5,104 bases of DNA from positions 1-5,104 of the forward strand of contig JAICXV010000242.1 of assembly GCA_025934545.1 (NCBI GenBank). The letters run 5' to 3'. Positions within the stretch are counted from its first letter, which is position 1. Each line of letters starts with the position of its first letter. This document shows, piece by piece, positions 1 through 5,104 of this stretch. Under the pieces are notes generated by a model, which was given only the letters and a program-made list of their open reading frames with translations, was not told the origin of the DNA and ran no database searches. Origin of the DNA: Verrucomicrobiia bacterium (GTDB lineage Bacteria > Verrucomicrobiota > Verrucomicrobiia > Limisphaerales > Palsa-1400). Both the position numbers and the translations under genes were made by a program.

Positions 1-694
1 AGAGATAGCGGCTGACGCGGTCGGCGGCTTCGTTGAGCGTGTCGACGGTCAAGTTCATGCGGTCGGTGCCGGCGAGGCGCACGATGCGGTCGCGCATGTC
101 TTCGCGATACGTCAGCATGAAGGAGAGGACAAACAGGATCATGAAGGTGCTCAACACCGGTTTCAGCGCGGTGCTCGCCATTGTTTTGACGACAGTCAAC
201 GGCCCGGCCGGTGGGTTTTGCACTTCGACCGGCACGGGCGGTCTTTCCGCGGGTTCTTTTGTTGTGCCGGACGCAGTTGATTGCTGCGCCTTGCCGTCGT
301 CGGTCGAATTGAGTTGGTGCGTGGTGTGCCGGACCAACCGATTTAACCGTGCAATCGGGCCCTGGGTTTGGGACTCGATGCTGTGGATTTTTCCTTCCAT
401 CGTCTGCTGATATTGCGGAAGTTTTTTGGCCAAATCGTAGAATTGCCAACCGACGAGCCAGCCAATCGCCGCCACGAGACATAGCGAAAGAAGCACTGTT
501 GTGACGACGGCGAGGCCGCGCGGAAAATGAAGCCGCTCAAGCCAGGAGCAAGGCATTGCCAACAAAAAACTGAGCAGAACGGCGACGGACAAAGGAATGA
601 GGACCTCGCGCGCAAAGTAAAGGCCGGCCACCACCAACGCCGCACCGATGAGGGCGTTTGAACTGATTTTTGCGTAGTCGTTGCCGCGTTGCAC
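1..694 (-). CDS. AI-2E family transporter (PerM/TqsA-like), N-terminal part, cut by the left edge
   Basis: This is a multi-pass inner-membrane protein of the AI-2E (formerly UPF0118) family, whose members export small molecules or ions; the substrate cannot be told from sequence. About 231 residues are visible and the C-terminal half is missing. The first hydrophobic pair lies near residues 13-50 ('NALIGAALVVAGLYFAREV', then 'LIPLSVAVLLSFLLAMP') and a third segment near 59-83. A soluble stretch of about 75 residues follows, with a Ser/Thr and Pro-rich linker near 130-165 ('PPVPVEV'). Another membrane segment lies near 176-194, and then the family-typical 'YREDMRDRIVRLAG' and 'AADRVSRYL'. The proposed start is GTG at 694, the closest in-frame start before the first membrane segment, but no good ribosome-binding site precedes it (GAGG lies about 19 bases upstream). 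The frame stays open far upstream, so the start is uncertain. The family call is strong; the substrate is unknown. Confidence 0.88.
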   Translation of the reverse strand, partial: MQRGNDYAKISSNALIGAALVVAGLYFAREVLIPLSVAVLLSFLLAMPCSWLERLHFPRGLAVVTTVLLSLCLVAAIGWLVGWQFYDLAKKLPQYQQTMEGKIHSIESQTQGPIARLNRLVRHTTHQLNSTDDGKAQQSTASGTTKEPAERPPVPVEVQNPPAGPLTVVKTMASTALKPVLSTFMILFVLSFMLTYREDMRDRIVRLAGTDRMNLTVDTLNEAADRVSRYL

Positions 695-749
695 AGTGGT
701 ACGATTAAGGTAGTCCTCGGTTCCAGAAGGGGCTAGAGAGGGAACCCCG

Positions 750-763
750 ATTGAAGCTTCAAT
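750..763. promoter_or_regulatory. 14-bp perfect palindrome, possible operator
   Basis: ATTGAAGCTTCAAT is its own reverse complement and lies 56 bases upstream of the proposed GTG start of the transporter. Perfect palindromes of this size are typical sites for dimeric regulators. The position would suit an operator for the transporter gene if transcription begins nearby, but no regulator or promoter is visible, and a chance occurrence is possible. A second, looser pair (GGTTCC at 719-724 and GGAACC at 741-746) lies between it and the start. Confidence 0.25.
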
Positions 764-1037
764 TGGCGCACTGACGGACCGATGCGCGATTAGCTGCGAC
801 TGGCTGTGATTTGTCGTTACCGAAAATGAGCCGCGAACGGGATGAACAGACACCACTTCAGCGTTGCCGATAAAGTTGGTTTTTGCATAACCGCCTGTCG
901 ATTCGGTTGTTGTGAACTTTAATGGGCCACGACCTGTGTACAAAACGGTGCTAAAAACGAGGTTGTTTAAAGAGGTTAAAGGCAAGTCGGGGTGAGACTT
1001 AGGGAAATTAAGGCCGATTTTTAAAAAGGTTTTTTTG

Positions 1038-1077
1038 GTGACAGTGGACGGCAGCCAGTGACAGTAGGTGGCAGCCA
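1038..1077. repeat. Imperfect tandem duplication of a 20-base unit
   Basis: Two adjacent copies, GTGACAGTGGACGGCAGCCA (1038-1057) and GTGACAGTAGGTGGCAGCCA (1058-1077), match at 17 of 20 bases. A third partial start (GTGCA) follows. The unit is not a multiple of three, so each copy is read in a different frame, which argues against a protein repeat. The pair sits directly after an A/T homopolymer patch (about 1018-1036). Confidence 0.7.
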
Positions 1078-1258
1078 GTGCAAATGGATTGGTTGAGCGG
1101 CCGTTAGAGGAAACCGAAGAGCAAAGCGATGGGACCGCGGAGGTTGGTGTCCGCGTATTGACGAGCCATTGGTTCCCGATTGGACGCGTTGAAGCGTTCA
1201 TCGGGTCGATGATGACAAGAAGTAACGGCATTGTCGATGAGGAAGTAAATAGGTTTGA

Positions 1259-1361
1259 TCCAACGCTTACAGCGTTGGAATGGTTGTTCGACACGAACCC
1301 GGGGTAGCACCCCGCCGCCTTCTGCAACCCCGGGCTGAGTGATTGAATCCCGTTGGGATTC
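1259..1361. repeat. Cluster of short inverted repeats, REP-like intergenic element
   Basis: Four perfect inverted repeats lie within about 100 bases: TCCAACGC/GCGTTGGA (1259-1266 and 1272-1279, loop 5); CGGGGT/ACCCCG (1300-1305 and 1309-1314, loop 3); CCCGGGGT/ACCCCGGG (1298-1305 and 1327-1334, enclosing the previous one's right arm); and GAATCCC/GGGATTC (1345-1351 and 1355-1361, loop 3). Such density is typical of dispersed, hairpin-forming intergenic repeats. From memory, motifs of this style (AATCCCAACGGGATTCA read on the minus strand, followed by CCCGGGG) recur between genes in verrucomicrobial genomes. That resemblance is recollection and was not searched. None of the hairpins is followed by a T-run, so they are not ordinary terminators. 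Confidence 0.5.
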
Positions 1362-1387
1362 GCGCCGATCGATGGCACAAACGTTGC

Positions 1388-1412
1388 TTGTTAGCGTTGT
1401 TTATTTGTTAGC
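1388..1412. repeat. Short direct repeat TTGTTAGC, two copies 17 bases apart
   Basis: TTGTTAGC occurs at 1388-1395 and again at 1405-1412, just upstream of the secreted-protein gene. The spacing of 17 bases is not far from two DNA turns, but there is no independent sign of regulator binding. It may simply be part of the neighbouring repeat-rich stretch. Confidence 0.3.
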
Positions 1413-1435
1413 ATTACGGCTGTGGTCGAGTCCTT

Positions 1436-2869
1436 ATGGTGTTACTTCCATATACTAAATCTGGCGTTACGGGCAGGAGCTTGATTGACAAGCTCCCCTG
1501 TCGGACTCATCCGCGTCAGTCGTGTAGATTTTCGATTTTCGTAGTGTGTTTGCTGTTTTGCTGCATCCAACTGCTCGGCGAAGTTCCACCTCCTAACGAC
1601 GATTACGAAAATCGAATACAACTCACCGGCACGTCCAACATTTTTTCGGGCACAACCGTCGGAGCTACGGCGCAAATAAACGAATTGAATCCAAACCAAT
1701 GGCCATACGATTGCGGTTGCGATCCGACCTGCACCGTGTGGTGGACTTGGACGGCGCCTGTTACTGCGCAGGTTTCCATCGACCTCATCGACTATTCAGA
1801 TCCACGAATCAGGATACCCAACTATGGGAATCGTCCGTTCATTGCTATCTGGACAAACGTAGATTGGCCGAACCGAACTGGCCAACACGATTACGGTGCG
1901 CTGCTCGATCTCCCAGGTCGGCGCAGCGTCACGTTCCCGGCCACGGCGGGAACAGCGTATGACATTCAATTTTCATCAGCGCCGTATGGAATCTTCACCT
2001 TGCGCCTCATTCAAACCAATGCGCCTGTGATTCTCGACCCGCCGCATAATCGTCTCGTGTCAGCCGGCGGCAGTACATTTTTCGGCGTGATCGCCAGCGG
2101 ACTCGGCCCATTCTCTTATCAATGGCGGTTTGATGGAGCCGACCTTACCAACGAAACTTTCCCGGTACTTTCATTGGACAACATCGATGCGACAATGGCC
2201 GGCAGCTACTCGGTCGTCGTCAGCGGTATCTCCGCAGTCGAAAGTCCCGCAGCGATGTTGATAGTCCGCACAAATGAGGTGGTCTCCGTTCTGAGTACTC
2301 CATCGATAAACGCCGATGGCACCGTTTCATTTCGGTTTGCAGGGCAGGCATTGACGTCATACCGAGTCGAATCGTCGTCCAATCTTGTTGATTGGACACG
2401 CGAACAAAGTTTGGCGCTGCCGCCGCCTTACTCCGGGGTATCCTCGGTGCTATTCAACACGTCCACTACGAACTGTTTTACCCTCGCAGCGACCTCTTAT
2501 CCAAAATTCGTCCGTGTCTTGAGATATGTGCCAAACTTTGACACCAATTACATCGGTGCGTCCAGTTCCGTAGCCAGCGAAATATGTATTAACAATTTGC
2601 GGAAGATACGTTTTGCAAAAGAGCTATGGGCCAAAGAACGACAGGATGGCTGGGCATTGATGGATGGAGAAGACATCGATGTGCCCACCGATTTTGTCAT
2701 AATTGAGTTTCTCGGTGCGCTTCCGAGCTGTCCGCTCGAACCGCAGCCTTACCGCGATCCACAATCCAACTTTGACGTTTCTTACGGCGCGGAGTCGTTG
2801 AACGCCTATCCCTTCTGCCAAATCGATCGCTACAACCACGTTCTCGAAGAACCGACCGATAATTACTGA
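1436..2869 (+). CDS. Secreted protein: PPC-like domain, Ig-like domain and pseudopilin-like C-terminal tail
   Basis: A 477-residue protein of unknown function, probably exported. A basic N-region (R14-R31) leads into a hydrophobic core ('SIFVVCLLFCCIQLLG', 33-48), so a Sec signal peptide is likely, with cleavage near 48-50. Residues about 51-195 form a PPC-like beta-sandwich: 'PPPNDDYENR', then 'GTTVGAT', 'VWWTWTAP' (101-108) and 'TFPATAGTAYDIQ'. An insert there carries C93, C95 and C99. Residues about 198-277 are an Ig-like domain with core W230 ('FSYQW') and tyrosine-corner Y258 ('AGSYSVVVSG'). Residues 285-362 include 'YRVESSSNLVDWT', a verrucomicrobial beta segment. Residues about 380-470 ('SEICINNLRKIRFAKELWA', C384, C432, C461) resemble the globular tail of pseudopilin-like proteins, without the pilin helix. 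ATG 1436 is the only ATG before the signal segment, but its ribosome-binding site is weak (GAG six bases upstream). Domain calls are by eye. Confidence 0.85.
   Translation: MVLLPYTKSGVTGRSLIDKLPCRTHPRQSCRFSIFVVCLLFCCIQLLGEVPPPNDDYENRIQLTGTSNIFSGTTVGATAQINELNPNQWPYDCGCDPTCTVWWTWTAPVTAQVSIDLIDYSDPRIRIPNYGNRPFIAIWTNVDWPNRTGQHDYGALLDLPGRRSVTFPATAGTAYDIQFSSAPYGIFTLRLIQTNAPVILDPPHNRLVSAGGSTFFGVIASGLGPFSYQWRFDGADLTNETFPVLSLDNIDATMAGSYSVVVSGISAVESPAAMLIVRTNEVVSVLSTPSINADGTVSFRFAGQALTSYRVESSSNLVDWTREQSLALPPPYSGVSSVLFNTSTTNCFTLAATSYPKFVRVLRYVPNFDTNYIGASSSVASEICINNLRKIRFAKELWAKERQDGWALMDGEDIDVPTDFVIIEFLGALPSCPLEPQPYRDPQSNFDVSYGAESLNAYPFCQIDRYNHVLEEPTDNY
1476..1496 (+). other. Strong hairpin inside the start of the secreted-protein gene
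   Basis: GGAGCTTG (1476-1483) and CAAGCTCC (1489-1496) pair perfectly over 8 bp with a 5-base loop. It covers roughly codons 14-21, before the hydrophobic part of the signal peptide. A good -10-like hexamer, TATACT, lies at 1451-1456, also inside the proposed reading frame, but no matching -35 box was found. Either the hairpin acts on the 5' part of the message, or the true start lies further downstream and this is leader sequence. Confidence 0.35.
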
Positions 2870-2870
2870 C

Positions 2871-2887
2871 GGCCATTAGGTATGGCC
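2871..2887. terminator. Weak hairpin at the convergent gene junction
   Basis: GGCCAT (2871-2876) and ATGGCC (2882-2887) pair over 6 bp with a 5-base loop. The hairpin begins two bases after the stop of the plus-strand gene and overlaps the stop of the minus-strand pgpA. It is the only hairpin seen where both transcripts should end, but no T-run follows on either strand. It could at best be a weak two-way stop, and Rho-dependent or read-through ending is as likely. Confidence 0.2.
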
Positions 2888-3379
2888 CATTAGACATGCC
2901 AAGGCGATTGCGACCAAGTTGACGTAAACGGCGGCCAGTAAATCGTCAACGGTGACACCCCAGCCGCCGGGCAGTGATTGGCTTTGGCGGACCGGCCACG
3001 GCTTCCAAACATCGAAGACGCGAAAGAGAACGAAAATTCCGACGGTATTAATCCAGTGTCGTCCTTCAAACAAAAATGCAGGCCCAGGCAAGTGCCAGCC
3101 ACACGAATTAAGCCATGCAACAAAGCACAAAGGGATCGCAATAATTTCGTCGAGCACGACTGAGCCGGGGTCTTTTTTGCCAAGAATTTTTTCGGCTTCT
3201 CCGCATAACCAGACCGAAAGGGCAGCGCCCACGACAATTCCACCAATCAATACCGGCCACGAATGCGCGAGCAAAAGGAGAACAACATAACCAATTCCAA
3301 CGATAGAACCGAAGGTCCCCGGCGCGACCGGAATCCGTCCGATGCCGAAACCTTGTGCGATCCAAAGTTTCCAGTTCAC
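2876..3379 (-). CDS. pgpA: Phosphatidylglycerophosphatase A
   Basis: This membrane enzyme dephosphorylates phosphatidylglycerophosphate to phosphatidylglycerol, the step after PgsA. At 167 residues it has the usual family length. Family motifs appear in order: 'GFGIGRIPVAPGTFGS' (10-25), 'KKDPGSVVLDE' (68-78, with acidic D77 and E78 expected to bind Mg2+), 'FRVFDVWKPWP' (119-129) and 'LPGGWGVTVDD' (136-146). Hydrophobic segments near 26-60, 79-92 and 148-163 fit an integral membrane protein. The start is GTG (3379-3377), which shares four bases (GTGA) with the stop of pgsA. No clear ribosome-binding site precedes it, so translation is probably coupled to pgsA. It is the last gene of the operon, and its stop lies 6 bases from that of the convergent secreted-protein gene. 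Confidence 0.93.
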   Translation of the reverse strand: MNWKLWIAQGFGIGRIPVAPGTFGSIVGIGYVVLLLLAHSWPVLIGGIVVGAALSVWLCGEAEKILGKKDPGSVVLDEIIAIPLCFVAWLNSCGWHLPGPAFLFEGRHWINTVGIFVLFRVFDVWKPWPVRQSQSLPGGWGVTVDDLLAAVYVNLVAIALACLMGHT

Positions 3380-3993
3380 AGGTCTTGTAAATATAACCGG
3401 CGATTACGCCATAAGTAAACAGAGCCGGAATAAAGCGTCAGAATAATTGCGAGCCAGACTGAAATGGTCGTGAACCAATCGATCCACGGCTTTGAGCCGA
3501 TGTGAAATCCGACGACCACTTCACCAAATTTGCCCCAATTCGGATAGCTGTGTTGGACGAGAATGGCGAGGATGGCGACAATCTGGGAAATCGTTTTGTG
3601 TTTGCCGAAACGTTCGGCTGCGAGCACGACGTTTTGCGAAGCCGCCAGCAAACGCAGCCCGGTAATGGCCAGTTCGCGCGACACAACCACCACAACCATC
3701 CAGGCCGGAATCCACTGTTCGGCATGCAATGCGTCGGTGCGCATACCAACGAACGCGATAAATGCAGAGCAGACCAGAATTTTGTCGGCCAGCGGGTCCA
3801 TCAGAATGCCGAAATTCGTGATCAACTTATCGCGCCGCGCGATCATTCCGTCGAAATAATCAGTAATGCTCGCGATGCTGAACAAAAATAACGCGACCGT
3901 ATCGCGCCACGGATTGTCGTCGAGGAAGATAACGAAGAGAAACGCGAGTGTCAGGACGAGCCGTGACAGGGTCAGTTTGTTGGGCAGATTCAT
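3376..3993 (-). CDS. pgsA: CDP-diacylglycerol-glycerol-3-phosphate 3-phosphatidyltransferase
   Basis: The product joins CDP-diacylglycerol and glycerol-3-phosphate to give phosphatidylglycerophosphate and CMP, the committed step to phosphatidylglycerol and cardiolipin, in the inner membrane. It has 205 residues, close to the family norm. The CDP-alcohol phosphatidyltransferase signature is complete: D45, D48-G49, A52-R53, G62, D66 and D70 in the DxxDGxxARxxxxxxxxGxxxDxxxD pattern (coding bases 3784-3861). The N-terminus 'MNLPNKLTLSRLVLT' is typical of PgsA and supports the ATG at 3993. Several hydrophobic segments follow (about 12-24, 33-44, 97-115, 136-146, 176-193). Its ATG overlaps the rimO stop by four bases (ATGA), and its own stop overlaps the pgpA start. 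Related CDP-alcohol transferases share the signature, but the adjacent pgpA makes PgsA by far the likeliest identity. Confidence 0.94.
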   Translation of the reverse strand: MNLPNKLTLSRLVLTLAFLFVIFLDDNPWRDTVALFLFSIASITDYFDGMIARRDKLITNFGILMDPLADKILVCSAFIAFVGMRTDALHAEQWIPAWMVVVVVSRELAITGLRLLAASQNVVLAAERFGKHKTISQIVAILAILVQHSYPNWGKFGEVVVGFHIGSKPWIDWFTTISVWLAIILTLYSGSVYLWRNRRLYLQDL

Positions 3994-5104
3994 TCGGCAA
4001 TCAGATCGTAATCTGTATGGCCGATGATTTTGACTTCTGCAAACTGGCCAGCCGGCAGATGGCGTTTGATATAAACACGACCATCAATATCTGGGGCATC
4101 AGCCTCGCCTCGCGCAACTACAAATTTAGTTGATAGTGAATGGGTGAGGGCCGACGGCAACGACGCGCTGCGGATCAGGCCGTGTTCCCAGGAACTGACG
4201 TTGGCTTTGGCTAATGATTCGGCGGTCGCTTCGCCTTCGCACAGGACTTTTATTTTGCGACCGACGAAAGACTGCGAAATTTCGCGCGCGATTTTCAATT
4301 GTTCGGCCATGGCGCGCTTTTGGCGTTGCTGTTTGATCTTGTCGGGAATTTGCCCCTCCATTTTGCCGGCGCGCGTGCCGTCCTGCTGCGAATAGGTAAA
4401 GACACCGAGCCGTTCGAAACGGGTCTGGCGAATGAAATCGAGCAAAGTTTCGAAATAGGCATCCGTTTCGCCAGGGAATCCGACGATGAAAGTGGTGCGA
4501 ATGGCAATGCCGGGAATGCCTGCGCGAATTTTTCCAATCAGATCGACGATGTATTGCTGGGAGGTTTCGCGGCGCATGCGTTCGAGCATGTTCGCATGAA
4601 TGTGTTGGAGCGGAATGTCGATGTAACGCGCGACTTTGGGACAATCGGCAATCGTTTTAATCAGCTCATCAGTCCAATGCGCGGGATGCGTATAGAGCAA
4701 ACGAATCCAGAAGTCGCCGGGAATAGCATTTAACTCACGCAACAAAGTGCAAAGGGTCGTCGCATCGGAAGGGAGAGAATGAGCGGCGGCGGAAAATTTT
4801 TCCGGTGAAGAAATGGCGCGGCTATGGTTGGCGCGCAAGTCCAGGCCGTAATAGGTCGAGTCCTGCGAAATGAGATTCAGTTCTTTGACGCCGTCGGCAA
4901 CGAGCGCTTTTGCTTCCGTAACAATGTCAGACTGGACGCGACTGCGATGCGACCCGCGCATGCGAGGAATAATGCAAAAGCTGCACGGATGATTGCAGCC
5001 TTCGGCGATTTTGACGTAAGCGAAATGTTTGGGCGTGAGGCGAAAGCGCGGCGTCTGAAAATCCGGCACGTAAATCGGCCGCGAATTCACCTCGACGAGC
5101 GGAG
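3990..5104 (-). CDS. rimO: Ribosomal protein S12 methylthiotransferase RimO, 5' end cut by the right edge
   Basis: RimO is a cytoplasmic radical-SAM enzyme with two iron-sulfur clusters that adds a methylthio group to a conserved Asp of ribosomal protein S12. About 370 residues are visible. The missing N-terminal part would hold most of the UPF0004 domain and its three cluster-binding cysteines. Numbering from the GTG at 5090, the radical-SAM cluster motif CxxxCxxC is C32, C36 and C39 ('EGCNHPCSFCIIPRMRG', bases 4974-4997). Further family motifs are 'LISQDSTYYG' (73-82), 'RLLYTHP' (130-136), 'DIPLQH' (158-163) and 'IVGFPGET' (202-209). A C-terminal TRAM domain ends in 'APDIDGRVYI' and 'GHTDYDLIAE', which favours RimO over MiaB. 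Extra residues near 86-110 and 288-322 look like insertions relative to shorter homologues. The GTG at 5090 is internal, because the frame continues to the window edge. It is the first visible gene of the rimO-pgsA-pgpA operon; the promoter is outside. Confidence 0.94.
   Translation of the reverse strand, partial: PLVEVNSRPIYVPDFQTPRFRLTPKHFAYVKIAEGCNHPCSFCIIPRMRGSHRSRVQSDIVTEAKALVADGVKELNLISQDSTYYGLDLRANHSRAISSPEKFSAAAHSLPSDATTLCTLLRELNAIPGDFWIRLLYTHPAHWTDELIKTIADCPKVARYIDIPLQHIHANMLERMRRETSQQYIVDLIGKIRAGIPGIAIRTTFIVGFPGETDAYFETLLDFIRQTRFERLGVFTYSQQDGTRAGKMEGQIPDKIKQQRQKRAMAEQLKIAREISQSFVGRKIKVLCEGEATAESLAKANVSSWEHGLIRSASLPSALTHSLSTKFVVARGEADAPDIDGRVYIKRHLPAGQFAEVKIIGHTDYDLIAE

Larger units (their letters stand above)
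695..1435. other. Intergenic region of about 740 bases between divergent genes, no confident gene
   Basis: This stretch separates the minus-strand transporter from the plus-strand secreted protein, so it should carry both promoters, but no convincing -35/-10 pair was found for either. It contains a 14-bp palindrome (750-763), an AT-rich patch (about 960-1037), a 20-base tandem duplication (1038-1077) and a cluster of inverted repeats (1259-1361). The minus frame in phase with the transporter has no stop from 1390 down to 695. The opposite plus frame reads protein-like but has several stops between 696 and 1067 and is open only from 1068 to 1307. The minus reading is rich in Ser, Thr, Pro and Ala, as expected of the antisense of a G-first codon pattern. 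No recognised domain appears in either reading. It may be a decayed gene, a repeat element or a long leader. Confidence 0.6.

Noticed and set aside
33..410. Plus-strand open frame of 125 codons
   Set aside because: It lies wholly opposite the AI-2E transporter reading on the minus strand, which has clear family motifs; the plus frame has no recognisable domain.
343..645. Minus-strand open frame of 100 codons
   Set aside because: It is a shifted frame of the same strand as the transporter. The transporter frame through this stretch gives membrane segments and family motifs; this one does not.
1018..1036. A/T run read as an intrinsic terminator
   Set aside because: The runs can pair as A/T only, with no GC-rich stem, and no gene ends nearby.
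1038..1077. Repeat pair as a CRISPR remnant
   Set aside because: The units are adjacent with no spacer and there is no cas gene in the window.
1104..1310. Minus-strand open frame of 68 codons
   Set aside because: No start signal or domain, and it lies over the repeat-rich intergenic stretch where several frames are open.
1699..1962. Plus-strand open frame of 87 codons within the secreted-protein gene
   Set aside because: It overlaps the PPC-like domain in another frame and has no domain or start signal.
2952..3290. Plus-strand open frames opposite pgpA and pgsA (also 3502-3891)
   Set aside because: They are antisense to genes with complete catalytic signatures and show no domain of their own.
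5088..5090. GTG as the start of rimO
   Set aside because: The frame continues to the window edge and RimO needs an N-terminal UPF0004 domain of over 100 residues, so this GTG is internal.

Overview
The window looks like chromosomal DNA of a Verrucomicrobiota bacterium, probably near the Pedosphaera/Limisphaera group. This rests on protein style, not on a marker gene. The large secreted protein combines a PPC-like beta-sandwich opening with 'PPPNDDYENR', an Ig-like domain, a 'VESSSNLVDWT' segment and a pseudopilin-like tail, all of which are common in that phylum. The RimO sequence also reads like verrucomicrobial RimO. Base composition is moderate, with no strong GC bias.

Layout, left to right. 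(1) 1-694, minus strand: the N-terminal half of an AI-2E family (PerM/TqsA-like) membrane transporter, running off the left edge. (2) 695-1435: about 740 bases without a confident gene. This stretch holds a 14-bp palindrome, a 20-base tandem duplication, a cluster of short inverted repeats resembling an intergenic repeat element, and an unusually long stop-free minus frame in phase with the transporter. (3) 1436-2869, plus strand: a secreted multi-domain protein of 477 residues. (4) 2876-5104, minus strand: a tight operon reading rimO (5' end missing), pgsA, pgpA, with successive 4-base stop/start overlaps. It ends tail to tail with the secreted-protein gene, 6 bases apart.

How the genes work together. 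PgsA makes phosphatidylglycerophosphate from CDP-diacylglycerol and glycerol-3-phosphate. PgpA removes the phosphate to give phosphatidylglycerol. Two consecutive steps of one pathway are therefore translationally linked, downstream of RimO, which methylthiolates ribosomal protein S12. The transporter and the secreted protein are divergently oriented across the intergenic region and show no functional link to the operon.

No mobile-element gene, CRISPR array, RNA gene or defence system is visible. The points most worth a second look are the pseudopilin-like tail fused to an Ig/PPC secreted protein, and the structured, stop-free intergenic stretch.
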